A DNA stretch of 53,739 nucleotides from Sphingomonadales bacterium (GCA_013297725.1 JAAFIB010000011.1:1-53739), one strand, 5' to 3'. Positions 22,262 through 31,667 are shown, counted from the first letter of the stretch. Program-made: numbers and translations. The notes: a model not told the origin generated them from the letters alone.

Positions 22262-23488
22262 ATGACCGATCCCCTCAACAACAGCTATTACGCAGCAAGC
22301 GCCAATGCTTGGGAGACGCAGCCTAGGTTCGGCGGCGAAGGGACATATGATGTCGCGGTCATTGGCGGCGGCTTCACTGGATTGTCCGCAGCCTTGGCGT
22401 GTGCGGAAAAAGGCTTGAAGGTCGCCCTGTTTGAAAAAGAGACAATTGGTTTCGGCGCATCGGGGCGCAATGGCGGACAGCTGATCCCGGGCCTGCGCTG
22501 GTCAATGCGAGAGATTGACGCTGAGTTTGGCCGAGAGCGCGCACAGGCGATTTTTGATCTGGCCTATGGCGCGGTGGAGCGGGTCAAGGGCCGGATCGCC
22601 AAACATGGCATCGCTTGCGACCTGAAGGCCGGGCATCTGGAGGCAGCGTGTAAGCTCGTGCATTTCGACGCGTTGCAGCGTGATACGGAATATCTGGCGA
22701 AGGAATTTGGCTGGGAATCGGAGATTGTCCAGCCCAAGGACATGGGACGGCACATCAATGGCGGCGGCTATCATGGCGGGATTTATGATACACAAGGTGG
22801 GCATTTCCATCCGCTGAACTATGCTCTTGGGCTTGCGGCTGCCGCCAAAGCTGCTGGTGTTTCGATGTTTGAAAATAGTCCGGCACAGTTGGACAGCGTG
22901 AATGCCAAAGCCATAATTGTGGCAACAGATACATGGATGGCGGAACTCGATAGCGACCTTGGCCGCAACACCATTCCGATCATGAATTATAATGTCGCGA
23001 CGCAGGTTCTGCCTGATGCTGACGCAATGTTCCCAAGCGATGCAGCCGTTGCCGATAGCCGGTTTGTTCTCAACTATTTTCGCCTGTCTGCCGACAAGCG
23101 CCTGATCTTTGGTGGCGGGGAAAAATATGTGCAGACGCCGCCTGCCGACATCGCAGGCTTTGTGCACAAGCATATCCTAGAGGTGTTTCCGCAGCTAAAG
23201 GATGTGATCATCCAATATGCTTGGGGTGGAGCAGTTGGGGTGACTATGAACAGGCTGCCGCATATCGGGCGTAAGGGGAATGTCTTCTACGCGCATGGTT
23301 TTTCGGGCCACGGCGCTCTTATCACCACATTAGCAGGCGAGTTGATGGCCGAGGCAGTGGTTGGCACGATGGAGCGGTTCGATGTGTTCGCTAACCTGCC
23401 GCACCGGCCCTTTCCCGGCGGCAAGATGTTCGCGCGTCCGCTCGCCACTTTGGGGCTGCTGTGGTATGCATTGAGGGACCGGCTATGA
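22262..23488 (+). CDS. puuB: FAD-dependent gamma-glutamylputrescine oxidase-like enzyme
   Basis: A 408-residue FAD oxidoreductase of the DAO family. FAD-binding Rossmann motif VAVIGGGFTGLSAALACAEK with acidic end in ALFEKE, then the PuuB-typical GFGASGRNGGQLIPGL, the GGGYHGGIYDTQGGHFHPL block and C-terminal GHGALITTLAGELMAEAV. In E. coli the homologue oxidises gamma-glutamylputrescine to the aldehyde with release of ammonia and peroxide. Context with two ligases and a polyamine importer supports this or a related gamma-glutamylamine substrate. The stop overlaps the next gene (ATGA). Confidence 0.87.
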   Translation: MTDPLNNSYYAASANAWETQPRFGGEGTYDVAVIGGGFTGLSAALACAEKGLKVALFEKETIGFGASGRNGGQLIPGLRWSMREIDAEFGRERAQAIFDLAYGAVERVKGRIAKHGIACDLKAGHLEAACKLVHFDALQRDTEYLAKEFGWESEIVQPKDMGRHINGGGYHGGIYDTQGGHFHPLNYALGLAAAAKAAGVSMFENSPAQLDSVNAKAIIVATDTWMAELDSDLGRNTIPIMNYNVATQVLPDADAMFPSDAAVADSRFVLNYFRLSADKRLIFGGGEKYVQTPPADIAGFVHKHILEVFPQLKDVIIQYAWGGAVGVTMNRLPHIGRKGNVFYAHGFSGHGALITTLAGELMAEAVVGTMERFDVFANLPHRPFPGGKMFARPLATLGLLWYALRDRL

Positions 23489-24843
23489 TTACAGCCGCCG
23501 CCATCGACCGGATTGCAACCCGCGAGGCCGAAGCTTTCCGCAAAGCTAATCCGCACTCGCTGGCGCTTGCCACCAAAGCTCAGGCCAACTGGTTCCAAGG
23601 CGTGCCGTTCCACTGGATGCTCGATTGGCCCAGCCCGGTGCCATTGGTCGCCGCCAAAGCCGAAGGCGCGACGCTGACCACTGTGGATGGCCGCGTGCTT
23701 GACGATTTCTGTCTTGGCGATACGGCCAGCATGTTCGGCCATTCGCCAAAACCGCTTGCTGATGCGCTTGCACGGCAAGCCAGTGAAGGGCTTAGCTATA
23801 TGCTGCCCACCGAGCGCGGTGTGGAGCTAGGCGAGATGCTGTCTGCGATGTTCCGCCTGCCACGCTGGCAAGTAACCACTACCGCCAGCGAAGCCAACCG
23901 CGCCGTCATCCGCTGGTGCCGGGGGATTACCGGTCGTGCCAAAATTCTGGTCTTTAATGGCTGCTATCACGGCGCGGTCGATGATGTGTTTGTTGACCTG
24001 AAACCCCATGCATCGGGCTGGGCACCCAAAGTCCGCGCCAGCGTCATCGGGCAGGTGCAGGATTTGCTGCCGACCACCACGGTGATTGAATTCAACGATG
24101 TTGCGGCACTCGAACGCGAATTGAAACGCGGCGATATCGCCTGTGTGCTGGCCGAACCTGTCATGACCAATGTCGGCATGGTCCGCGATGCGCCGGGCTA
24201 TTTAGACGCGCTGCGGCGTCTATGCAGCGAGACTGGCACGATATTGGTCTTTGACGAAACGCATACGATATCATCGGGATATGGCGGGCATAGCAACGCT
24301 TATGGCCCGCAACCTGATATGATGGTGATCGGCAAATCCATCGGTGGCGGCGTGCCGTGTGCGGTCTATGGCTTCAGCCAAGAGATCGCCGAACGGATGG
24401 CCGCATTGAACGCTAGCCGCCCGCCCGGGCACAGCGGGATCGGCACGACTTTATCGGCAAATGCGCTGGCGATTTCAGCAATGCACGCGATGCTGGGGCA
24501 AGTGATTACGCACGATGCTTATCGCCATATGCTGGAACAGGCACAGCGCTTGGTAAAGGGTATCGAGGGTGTGATTGCTGCGCACCAGCTGCCATGGCAT
24601 GTCGCCCAAGTCGGTGCGCGGGTGGAGTTTGTCTGCGCCGAAAAACCGCCGACCAATGGCAGCGAGGCCCGCGCCGCTATGAGCCATAGATTAGAGGCCG
24701 CAATCCATCTTGCGTTAGTCAATCGCGGCATTTTGCTTGCACCATTTCACAATATGATGTTGCTGTCGCCTGTGACAACTGACGGTCAAGTGGACCGGTT
24801 GGTTCATGAATTGAATACTGTGATCGGCGAGCTGCTGGAGTGA
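23485..24843 (+). CDS. Class III aminotransferase, glutamate-1-semialdehyde-mutase-like
   Basis: A 452-residue PLP enzyme, starting at the ATG overlapping the oxidase stop. Motifs: PLVAAKAEGATLTTVDGRVL, TTASEANRAVIRWCRGITGR, FNGCYHGAVDDVFVDL, CVLAEPVMTNVGMV, LVFDETHTISSGYGG (PLP Asp) and catalytic Lys in MMVIGKSIGGGVPCAVYG. The overall pattern resembles glutamate-1-semialdehyde 2,1-aminomutase relatives rather than GABA transaminase; it is not HemL, given the operon. Aspartate-family acceptors or gamma-glutamyl-aminobutanal could be handled; specificity is open. It overlaps the second ligase as GTGA. Confidence 0.83.
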   Translation: MITAAAIDRIATREAEAFRKANPHSLALATKAQANWFQGVPFHWMLDWPSPVPLVAAKAEGATLTTVDGRVLDDFCLGDTASMFGHSPKPLADALARQASEGLSYMLPTERGVELGEMLSAMFRLPRWQVTTTASEANRAVIRWCRGITGRAKILVFNGCYHGAVDDVFVDLKPHASGWAPKVRASVIGQVQDLLPTTTVIEFNDVAALERELKRGDIACVLAEPVMTNVGMVRDAPGYLDALRRLCSETGTILVFDETHTISSGYGGHSNAYGPQPDMMVIGKSIGGGVPCAVYGFSQEIAERMAALNASRPPGHSGIGTTLSANALAISAMHAMLGQVITHDAYRHMLEQAQRLVKGIEGVIAAHQLPWHVAQVGARVEFVCAEKPPTNGSEARAAMSHRLEAAIHLALVNRGILLAPFHNMMLLSPVTTDGQVDRLVHELNTVIGELLE

Positions 24844-26249
24844 ATATCTTGATTAAACGCGCAAAATCATCTGCAAATGTTGCACCACGCAGCGAGGCCG
24901 AGGCCTTTTTTGCGGCAAATCCGAACATTGATGCAGTGGACATGATCTACACCGATTTTGGCGGCGTGCCGCGCGGAAAGCGGCTGCGCCAACATGAAGT
25001 GATCGCCGTCTATGAAACCGGACGGATGTTCCCGGGATCAATTACTGTCGTCGATATCACCGGACAAGACACGGTCGAAACTGGTCTGGTCTGGGAAGAT
25101 GGTGATGCTGATCGTTCGATGAAGCCGATCCCCGGAACGCTGGTCAAAACGCCTTGGGCTGGCGAGAATGCTGCGCAATTCCTTGTCGATTTTTACGAAC
25201 TGGATGGCACCCCGCATGATCTGGATCCGCGCCATGTGCTGGGGCTGGTCAATGACCGCTTTGTTGCAGACGGCCTGACCCCTGCGGTTGCGGTTGAGCT
25301 GGAGTTCTATCTTGTCGATCCAAAACGCAGCCGCGACGGTATGATCCGCCCTGCGTCCCCCGACTATAGCAAAGACCGCCCGCGTAATGTGGAGGTTTAT
25401 GGCTTGCGCGAACTTGAGGATTTCCGCCCCTTCCTTGATGATCTTTACGCCTTTTGCGATGTGCAGGGGCTTCCGCTGGAAAGCGCGATTTCCGAATTTG
25501 CACCCGGGCAGTTTGAACTGACGCTTTGCTATAAACCCGACGTACTGCGGGCTTGCGACGATGCCATCATGTATAAACGCGTGGTAAAGGCGGCGGCGCA
25601 GCGCAACGGGCTTGAGGCGACGTTCATGGCAAAGCCGTTTGCGGATCAGGCTGGATCGGGCATGCACATCCATGTTTCGGTTAACGATGCCGCTGGCAGC
25701 AACATCTTTGCGGACGAAAACCCCGAAGGAACCGATGCCTTGCGCCACGCAATCGGCGGCATGATCGCGCATGTGGGGGACAGCTTTGCGCTGTTTGCCC
25801 CCAACGCCAACAGCTATCGCCGGTTTAAAGCGAACAGCTATGCGCCGGTTGCGCCGACATGGGGCGTCAACAATCGCACTGTGTCTTTTCGAATTCCGGC
25901 AGGTGCCGCCAAAACCCGCCATGTCGAACACCGCGCCTGCGGGGCTGATGCTAATCCCTATCTGGCGGTCGCAGCTGTGCTGGCGGCGATGCATCACGGC
26001 ATGACGAATGCGACCGAACCGGGGGCAGCTGTGGTCGGCAACGGCTATGATCGTGATGCCTCTGGTGATGATAAGCCGCCGAGCAACTGGTTCGCCGCTG
26101 TTGACCGTTTCCATGCCTCAGCCTTTGCCCGCGACTATCTGGGCGAACGGTTCGTCGATATGTTCAGCATCGTTAAACGGACCGAACAAGATCGCTATTT
26201 CAGCGAAGTGCCACGGCTGGATTATGACTGGTATTTGCGGAATGCGTGA
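24840..26249 (+). CDS. Glutamine synthetase-like gamma-glutamylpolyamine ligase, copy 2
   Basis: A 469-residue second member of the PuuA-like family, clearly diverged from the first: MIYTDFGGVPRGKRLRQHEV, AVELEFYLVDPKRS (metal ligand), SEFAPGQFELTL, SGMHIHVSVND (metal His), NANSYRRFKANSYAP and VSFRIPAGAAKTRHVEHR. It starts with a GTG overlapping the previous stop; the start region has no strong ribosome binding site because of the coupling. Two non-identical ligases in one operon suggest two amine substrates (for example putrescine and another diamine) or a heteromeric enzyme. Confidence 0.85.
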   Translation: MNILIKRAKSSANVAPRSEAEAFFAANPNIDAVDMIYTDFGGVPRGKRLRQHEVIAVYETGRMFPGSITVVDITGQDTVETGLVWEDGDADRSMKPIPGTLVKTPWAGENAAQFLVDFYELDGTPHDLDPRHVLGLVNDRFVADGLTPAVAVELEFYLVDPKRSRDGMIRPASPDYSKDRPRNVEVYGLRELEDFRPFLDDLYAFCDVQGLPLESAISEFAPGQFELTLCYKPDVLRACDDAIMYKRVVKAAAQRNGLEATFMAKPFADQAGSGMHIHVSVNDAAGSNIFADENPEGTDALRHAIGGMIAHVGDSFALFAPNANSYRRFKANSYAPVAPTWGVNNRTVSFRIPAGAAKTRHVEHRACGADANPYLAVAAVLAAMHHGMTNATEPGAAVVGNGYDRDASGDDKPPSNWFAAVDRFHASAFARDYLGERFVDMFSIVKRTEQDRYFSEVPRLDYDWYLRNA

Positions 26250-26330
26250 CCCCAAAAAATCGCTTTGAATTTAGACAGTTTTGCGTCAGCATTCGCAATA
26301 GGGACTCGCTATAAAAAACGGAGCAAAGCC

Positions 26331-27440
26331 ATGGATATCAAGACACTGTTGGACAATGCAGCAAACCGCCGCTCGTTATTAAAGGGGATGGGCGTCGCCG
26401 CTGTCGGCTTAACGTTTACCGGTGCGCTTGCAGGCTGTGGTGAAAAGGCCGGGAAAAAGCTGGCCAATGGTGAGGAAGGCGCGCTGAACCTGTATAATTG
26501 GGATGATTATATGGGAGAAACAACGCTGGAGGATTTCAAAGGCGCATCGGGTGTCGATGTGAAAATGGACCTGTTTGAGAATAACGATACGTTGTTCGCC
26601 AAATTCCGCGCGGGCAATCCTGGCTATGACTTGATCGTGCCATCGAATGATTTTGTTGAGCGTATGGTGCAGGCCAACATGCTTGAGAAGCTCGATAAGG
26701 CTCAAATTCCAAATTGGAAGAATGTCGCTCCGGAATTTCAGGATGTGCCCTATGACAAAGGCCGCGAATATTCTGCACCCTATACGTGGCTTGCGCTTGG
26801 TATCGGGTATCGCAAATCAAAAGTGAACCCTGCGCCCGATAGCTGGAAAGTGCTGCTCGACAGTGACCAGTATAAAGGCCGTATCGCGGTGCTGTCTGAA
26901 GCGGGCGACATGTTCCGCCTCTATGCCAAATATATGGGCAAGTCAGTAAACGCGATCACGCCTGCCGACATCAAAACCATCGAAGCGATGATGATTAAGC
27001 AAAAGCCCAACATTGCCAAATTCCATGACGATGACGGGCAAGATTTGCTGGCCAAAGGCGAGGTCGATCTGGTGCTGGAATATAATGGCGATATAGCCCA
27101 GCTGGCAGCCGAAGATGACGATGTTGCTTTTGTGATTCCCAAAGAGGGCAGTCAGCTTAATTCGGACAATCTATGCATTCCAAAAGGCGCGAAGCACCCC
27201 AAAAATGCTCACGCATTTATCAATTTCATCCTTGATGCAGAGAACGGCAAGAAGCTAACGGAAACCATTAAATATCCAACACCCAATGCAGCGGCAAAGG
27301 CTTTGATGCCGGATAGTTATAAGACGAACCCGATTACATACCCCCCCGCTGATCTGCTGGCAAAATGCGAATATGCTAAGTTTAATGCAGAGCTGCAGCC
27401 GCTTTTTGAGGAGGCCTTTACCCGCGTCAAAGCGGCCTGA
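26331..27440 (+). CDS. potF: Polyamine ABC transporter, substrate-binding protein (PotF/PotD type)
   Basis: A 369-residue substrate-binding protein with an unusual export signal: NRRSLLKGMGVAAVGLTFTG carries a twin-arginine-like RR motif and ends in a lipobox LAGC, so a lipid-anchored, possibly Tat-exported protein is expected. Mature part begins with the family-typical LNLYNWDDYMGETTLEDF (ligand Trp/Asp/Tyr), has YDLIVPSNDFVERM and LVLEYNGDIAQLA. ATG at 26331 with CGGAG upstream is chosen, since earlier in-frame starts would lack a signal structure. First of four importer genes. Confidence 0.92.
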   Translation: MDIKTLLDNAANRRSLLKGMGVAAVGLTFTGALAGCGEKAGKKLANGEEGALNLYNWDDYMGETTLEDFKGASGVDVKMDLFENNDTLFAKFRAGNPGYDLIVPSNDFVERMVQANMLEKLDKAQIPNWKNVAPEFQDVPYDKGREYSAPYTWLALGIGYRKSKVNPAPDSWKVLLDSDQYKGRIAVLSEAGDMFRLYAKYMGKSVNAITPADIKTIEAMMIKQKPNIAKFHDDDGQDLLAKGEVDLVLEYNGDIAQLAAEDDDVAFVIPKEGSQLNSDNLCIPKGAKHPKNAHAFINFILDAENGKKLTETIKYPTPNAAAKALMPDSYKTNPITYPPADLLAKCEYAKFNAELQPLFEEAFTRVKAA

Positions 27441-27464
27441 TCGGCCCATTAGGGGAGAGGGACT

Positions 27465-28370
27465 ATGGCAGAACAAGATTGGAAACAACAGAAGCGGCCG
27501 TTTGCGGCGGTTGCCACTGTGCCCTTATTTTGGACGCTGATCTTTTTCCTTATCCCGATGGGTTTTGTCTGGTTCTACAGCTTTGGCCGCAATGTCGGGC
27601 TGACCGAAATCGACATTGTCGGAACGCTGGACAATTATAAGCGCGCTACCGAATGGCTGTATCTGGGAATTTTCTTGAAAAGCCTTGCCGTTGCCGCGTT
27701 GGTGACGCTCATCTGCCTGATCGTCGGTTTTCCCGTGGCAATGGCGATCACCTTTGCCAGCGAGAAATGGCGGCCGTGGTTGCTGCTTGGCATCATGCTG
27801 CCGTTCTGGACCAACCTGTTGATCCGCACTTATGCGCTGATGATTGTGATGGGGCAACAGGGCTATGCCAATTCAGGCCTTGGTGCGTTGTGGAATGGAG
27901 CGAGCTGGTTGAAAACACTGGTCGGTCTGCAACCGCTATCGACATGGGAGCCGCTGCCGTTGTTGTATAACAACTTCGCGGTGGTTGTCGGCCTTGTTTA
28001 TGTCCATCTGCCTTTCATGGTTTTGCCGCTCTATTCGGCGCTCGACCGGTTGGACAAAAGCCTGATCGAGGCGAGCCTTGATCTGGGGGCAGGGCATCTG
28101 AAGACGCTGTTTAAGGTCGTCGTGCCGCTTGCCGCACCGGGCATTATTGCTGGCGTTATGATCACACTAATCCCCGCGCTTGGTGCGTATTTGACGCCCG
28201 ATTTGATGGGCGGAACCGATAGCCAGATGATTGCGAACGTAATCGAACGCCAGTTTAAGCGCGCCAATGATTGGCCATTTGGCGCGGCGCTCTCGTTCTT
28301 GCTGATCTATGTCATGTTCGCCCTGATCGCGATGCAGGGTCTGCGCAAGAAAACCGGGGAGGTTCGCTGA
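27465..28370 (+). CDS. potH: Polyamine ABC transporter permease (PotH/PotB type)
   Basis: A 301-residue inner-membrane permease with about six membrane helices (first: VPLFWTLIFFLIPMGFVWFY). The cytoplasmic EAA loop that contacts the ATPase is EASLDLGAGHLKTLFKVVVP, followed by APGIIAGVMITLIPALGAYL. GGGGAGAGGG stands just before the ATG. Stop and next start share one base (TGATG). Forms the heterodimeric channel with the next gene. Confidence 0.94.
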   Translation: MAEQDWKQQKRPFAAVATVPLFWTLIFFLIPMGFVWFYSFGRNVGLTEIDIVGTLDNYKRATEWLYLGIFLKSLAVAALVTLICLIVGFPVAMAITFASEKWRPWLLLGIMLPFWTNLLIRTYALMIVMGQQGYANSGLGALWNGASWLKTLVGLQPLSTWEPLPLLYNNFAVVVGLVYVHLPFMVLPLYSALDRLDKSLIEASLDLGAGHLKTLFKVVVPLAAPGIIAGVMITLIPALGAYLTPDLMGGTDSQMIANVIERQFKRANDWPFGAALSFLLIYVMFALIAMQGLRKKTGEVR

Positions 28371-29215
28371 TGGCTCTCTTCACCCGAACTGTGCGTGCGC
28401 CGCTGGAATATAGCAAATCTTTGTGGATGCGCGGCTGGGTCACGATGGTGATGCTGTTTCTCTATATCCCGCTGTTTGTCCTGATGGCGTTCAGTTTCAA
28501 CGACAGCAAACGCAATGTCGTGTGGCGCGGGTTCACCACCAAATATTATGGCGTAGCGTGGGAGAACGACCAGCTGTGGAACGCGATGATGAACTCGCTA
28601 ACCATCGCCTTTTTCGCCACGATTTTCAGTCTGGTTATCGGATCAATGGCGGCAGTGATGCTGTGGAGGTTTCGTTTCCCCCTGAAATCTGCGGTCGATG
28701 GCACGATGTCGCTGCCGATCATTGTTCCCGAAATCTGCTTGGGTGTGGCGTTTCTCGTCTTTTTTTCGACCGTCGGTTGGCCAACTGGCCTTGGTTGGCC
28801 ATTCAATTTGGGCGCAATCATTATCGCGCACGTTACTTTCTGCTTTCCCTTTGTGACGATGGTCGTCCGCGCGCGGTTGGCGACGTTCAATCGCGAACAG
28901 GAAGAAGCGGCAAAGGATCTGGGCGCTGGTGAGTGGCAGGCGTTTCGCGATGTCCTGATCCCGCATATAAAGCCTGCGTTGGTGTCTGGGGCGTTGCTGG
29001 CGTTCACGCTCAGCCTTGATGATTTCGTCATCACATTTTTCACCAGCACGCCCGGAACCGACACCTTCCCGGTCTTGGTCTATTCCTTGGTCAAGCGCGG
29101 GGTTACGCCAGACGTTAATGCGGCCTCGACAATCCTTATTCTCTTTACCGTTCTCCTCACCGCCATCGCTCTGAAACTTCAGGGCGCGAAAGCCCTTGCG
29201 AGTACCCACTCATGA
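28370..29215 (+). CDS. potI: Polyamine ABC transporter permease (PotI/PotC type)
   Basis: A 281-residue permease. The ATG at 28370, coupled by TGATG to potH, gives MALFTRTVRAPLEYSKSLWM; a longer frame (from 28271) runs into potH and is rejected. First helix VMLFLYIPLFVLMAFSF and NDSKRNVVWRGF are typical of PotC/PotI; the EAA loop is EEAAKDLGAGEWQAFRDVLI and ALVSGALLAFTLSLDDFVIT follows. The stop overlaps the ATPase gene (ATGA). Confidence 0.94.
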   Translation: MALFTRTVRAPLEYSKSLWMRGWVTMVMLFLYIPLFVLMAFSFNDSKRNVVWRGFTTKYYGVAWENDQLWNAMMNSLTIAFFATIFSLVIGSMAAVMLWRFRFPLKSAVDGTMSLPIIVPEICLGVAFLVFFSTVGWPTGLGWPFNLGAIIIAHVTFCFPFVTMVVRARLATFNREQEEAAKDLGAGEWQAFRDVLIPHIKPALVSGALLAFTLSLDDFVITFFTSTPGTDTFPVLVYSLVKRGVTPDVNAASTILILFTVLLTAIALKLQGAKALASTHS

Positions 29216-30333
29216 CCGAACCCATCATCCAAATCCGCAACGTCACCAAACGCTTTGGCAAAGTCGCGGCGGTGGATAATGTCTCGCTCGACATCATGGC
29301 GGGCGAGTTCTTCGTTTTGCTAGGGCCATCGGGCTGCGGCAAAACCACATTGCTGCGCATGATCGCGGGTTTTGAAGTGCCGACCGAGGGCCAAATCCTG
29401 ATCGACGGACAGGATATGAGCCGCGTTCCGCCGAACAAGCGCCCGGTCAATATGGTGTTCCAAAGCTATGCCGTGTTCCCGCATATGTCGGTGGCGGATA
29501 ACGTTGCTTATGGGCTGAAAATCGCAGGCGTTGGTCGCGGTGAGCGTGAGGATCGCGTGCGTGAGGCGCTTGATCTGGTGAAGCTGGGCGGTTTTGAAGA
29601 CCGGATGCCCGATCAGATGTCGGGTGGTCAGCGGCAACGTGTGGCACTGGCGCGCAGTCTGGTGATGCGGCCCAAAGTTTTGTTGCTGGATGAGCCGCTG
29701 TCGGCGCTTGACGCAAAACTACGCGCGCAGATGCAGTTTGAACTCGCCGATTTGCAGGATGAAGTCGGCATCACCTTTGTCACCGTCACGCACGACCAGG
29801 ATGAGGCGCTTTCGATGGCCAGCCGCATTGCGGTGATTAACAAGGGCGAAGTCGCGCAATTGGCGACGCCGTCTGACCTTTATGAATATCCGGCCAACCG
29901 CTTTGTCGCCGATTTCGTCGGGTCAGTGAATATCTTTGAAGGTAAGCTGATCATCGATGAGCCCGACAAGGCCGCTGTCGATTGCCCGGGCCTTGGTAAA
30001 GTCTATCTGAACCACGGCGTCACAGGGCCGCATGGTGCCGATGTCTGGGTCGCGTTGCGGCCAGAGAAGATGTATCTGCATGTGCAGGGTAAAGGCAAAG
30101 CGGTTGAGGCCGCCGCCAAAGATGCACCAGAGGGGCATAATTTCGCCCGTGGGCAGATTAAAGGGATGAGCTATCTGGGCGATATCACCCTGTTTGAAAT
30201 CAAGCTGGATTCTGGTGCGATGATCCGCGTTTCGCGGCCCAACCTGTCACGGCATGATCAGGAAGATTTCACTTGGGATGATAAGGTTTCGATGCACTGG
30301 CGCGCGGATAGTCCGGTTGTGTTGTTGGGCTAG
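29212..30333 (+). CDS. potG: Polyamine ABC transporter ATP-binding protein (PotG/PotA type)
   Basis: A 373-residue ATPase. Walker A LGPSGCGKTTLLRMI, Q-loop VFQSYAVFPHMSV, signature MSGGQRQRVALARSL, Walker B VLLLDEPLSALD and switch His in TVTHDQDEALSMA are complete. A C-terminal TOBE domain (about 285-370, with MSYLGDITLFEIKL) completes the PotA/PotG layout. Last gene of the operon; a palindromic repeat follows. Confidence 0.95.
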   Translation: MTEPIIQIRNVTKRFGKVAAVDNVSLDIMAGEFFVLLGPSGCGKTTLLRMIAGFEVPTEGQILIDGQDMSRVPPNKRPVNMVFQSYAVFPHMSVADNVAYGLKIAGVGRGEREDRVREALDLVKLGGFEDRMPDQMSGGQRQRVALARSLVMRPKVLLLDEPLSALDAKLRAQMQFELADLQDEVGITFVTVTHDQDEALSMASRIAVINKGEVAQLATPSDLYEYPANRFVADFVGSVNIFEGKLIIDEPDKAAVDCPGLGKVYLNHGVTGPHGADVWVALRPEKMYLHVQGKGKAVEAAAKDAPEGHNFARGQIKGMSYLGDITLFEIKLDSGAMIRVSRPNLSRHDQEDFTWDDKVSMHWRADSPVVLLG

Positions 30334-30356
30334 GGCTTACAGTTGATAACCCAATC

Positions 30357-30431
30357 GTCGCCCCTTGCTTGACACGGGGCTTGGCATTTATCGGCGGCTA
30401 TAGCCTAACCCCGTATCAAGCACGGGGTGAC
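30357..30431. repeat. Dispersed palindromic repeat between operons
   Basis: CCCCTTGCTTGACACGGGG (30361-30379) and CCCCGTATCAAGCACGGGG (about 30409-30427) are imperfect inverted copies around a short core. It sits between the convergent ends of potG and the FKBP gene and probably ends both transcripts. Confidence 0.65.
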
Positions 30432-30496
30432 GAGAGAAGCTTGGGAAATATCCGCAAAAACGTCCGTCGTGTAGAAGCGTTAGATATTACGCGCTT

Positions 30497-31297
30497 TCAA
30501 TCTTCCACCACCGGCAGTGTCCGAACGTCAATCAAATCCACAACAACATTCAATGCCGGAACCTGCTGCCCGTCTTGCCCCTCAGTTGCCGGGAAGCAAA
30601 AACGATAGGATGCACCGGGCTGCATCAGCTTTAGCCCCTCGGCAAATTGCGGTGCTGCGCGCGGCATGGGAATTTTCTCCCAATCTTCGCGGGCAAAAAT
30701 CTCTCCAGTGCGCGGATCAAAGGTGACGATATCGACCAAAGCCATATCGGCATCGGTCGGTTTGCGCCCTGCACCTTGCCGCGCCACAGCATAGGATAGA
30801 CCAGAAGGCGACGTCAGATCACAGGCGCGCGCCTCGGCAGCAATGCTGGGCTTGGGCGGAATGGCGGCAAACGATAACAGATCGACCTCGAACACCAGAT
30901 CTGCATTTGCGGGGATCGGCCCCGTGCCCTCGGCGCCGTAACCAAGCGCTGCCGGAATACACAGCCGGTATTTGCCGCCTGCTTGCATCAGCTTTAGTCC
31001 TTGGGAGAATCCCGGGACCACGCCGGTCACTTTGAATTTCGCATCTTTTCCGGTGTCAAATTCGCTGCTGTCATTTTTCAACACGCCGCGATAATTCACG
31101 ATCACGCGGTCATTATCCGTCGGCATTGCGCCTTTGCCCGCCTTGATAACGGTATAGGACAACCCGTCCGCCGCCTTCACTTTGCAGGTGAGCACCGGCT
31201 TAGCCGGAGCCTTTGGCTTTGCAGCCATCACAGGGGCGGAGGGAAGCGCGAGCGCAGCTGCGGCGGACAATGCCCCGATACGGTGTAAGATTATCAT
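30497..31297 (-). CDS. Exported FKBP-type peptidyl-prolyl isomerase with a second degenerate domain
   Basis: A 266-residue protein from the ATG at 31297, giving a signal peptide (IGALSAAAALALPSAPVMAA). First domain is a normal FKBP: VIVNYRGVLKNDSSEFDTG, VVPGFSQGLKLMQAGGKYRL, IPAALGYGAEGTGPIPANAD and LVFEVDLLSF. The second half repeats the pattern in degenerate form (SPSGLSYAVARQGAGRKPT, PQFAEGLKLMQPGASYRFCF, ending VVVDLIDVRTLP) and lacks the YG(E/A)xGxxxIP loop, so it is probably not an active isomerase. The periplasm is the expected site; it may act as a folding factor. A longer frame to 31369 is unlikely. Confidence 0.88.
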   Translation of the reverse strand: MIILHRIGALSAAAALALPSAPVMAAKPKAPAKPVLTCKVKAADGLSYTVIKAGKGAMPTDNDRVIVNYRGVLKNDSSEFDTGKDAKFKVTGVVPGFSQGLKLMQAGGKYRLCIPAALGYGAEGTGPIPANADLVFEVDLLSFAAIPPKPSIAAEARACDLTSPSGLSYAVARQGAGRKPTDADMALVDIVTFDPRTGEIFAREDWEKIPMPRAAPQFAEGLKLMQPGASYRFCFPATEGQDGQQVPALNVVVDLIDVRTLPVVED

Positions 31298-31337
31298 CGG
31301 CGATGCGTTAAGCGATGGACAGGAAATGTCCAGCGTC

Positions 31338-31529
31338 TCAATCATCCTTCTTTCGCGCTTTGCTGGCATAGATCAGCGCGGCGGCCAAAGCTGCTGAGCC
31401 TATGCCGATGCCAGCGGCGGTTTTCCAGCCTAGGCCGGTTTTGTCCTCGGCGGCCTCTTTGCGGGCTTTGGCGCGTTTTACTTCGCGCATGGTTTCATTG
31501 TCGGGCGGTGTGTCATCATTTTCATTCAT
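31338..31529 (-). CDS. Small single-pass membrane protein
   Basis: A 63-residue protein: acidic N-terminus (MNENDDTPPDNETM), a charged helix (REVKRAKARKEAAEDKTG), one membrane segment (AAGIGIGSAALAAALIYAS) and a basic end KARKKDD. Cytoplasmic N-terminus is likely. Not recognised. It precedes the FKBP gene on the same strand with a 40-nt gap and may share its transcript. Confidence 0.6.
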   Translation of the reverse strand: MNENDDTPPDNETMREVKRAKARKEAAEDKTGLGWKTAAGIGIGSAALAAALIYASKARKKDD

Positions 31530-31667
31530 GCGGCTAAGATGAATCAGGGGGACGCGAAGGTCAACCGCTTAAAAATCACAAAATTCTGTCGGGAAAACTG
31601 ACAGGTTGAAATTCGTTAACGCGCGCGTAACCAGTTAAGTCTATGAAAAATAACGCCGCTGTAAAAC

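Noticed and set aside
25038-26114. 358-codon minus-strand frame inside the second ligase gene
   Set aside because: Antisense to a conserved glutamine-synthetase-like gene, with no coherent domain.
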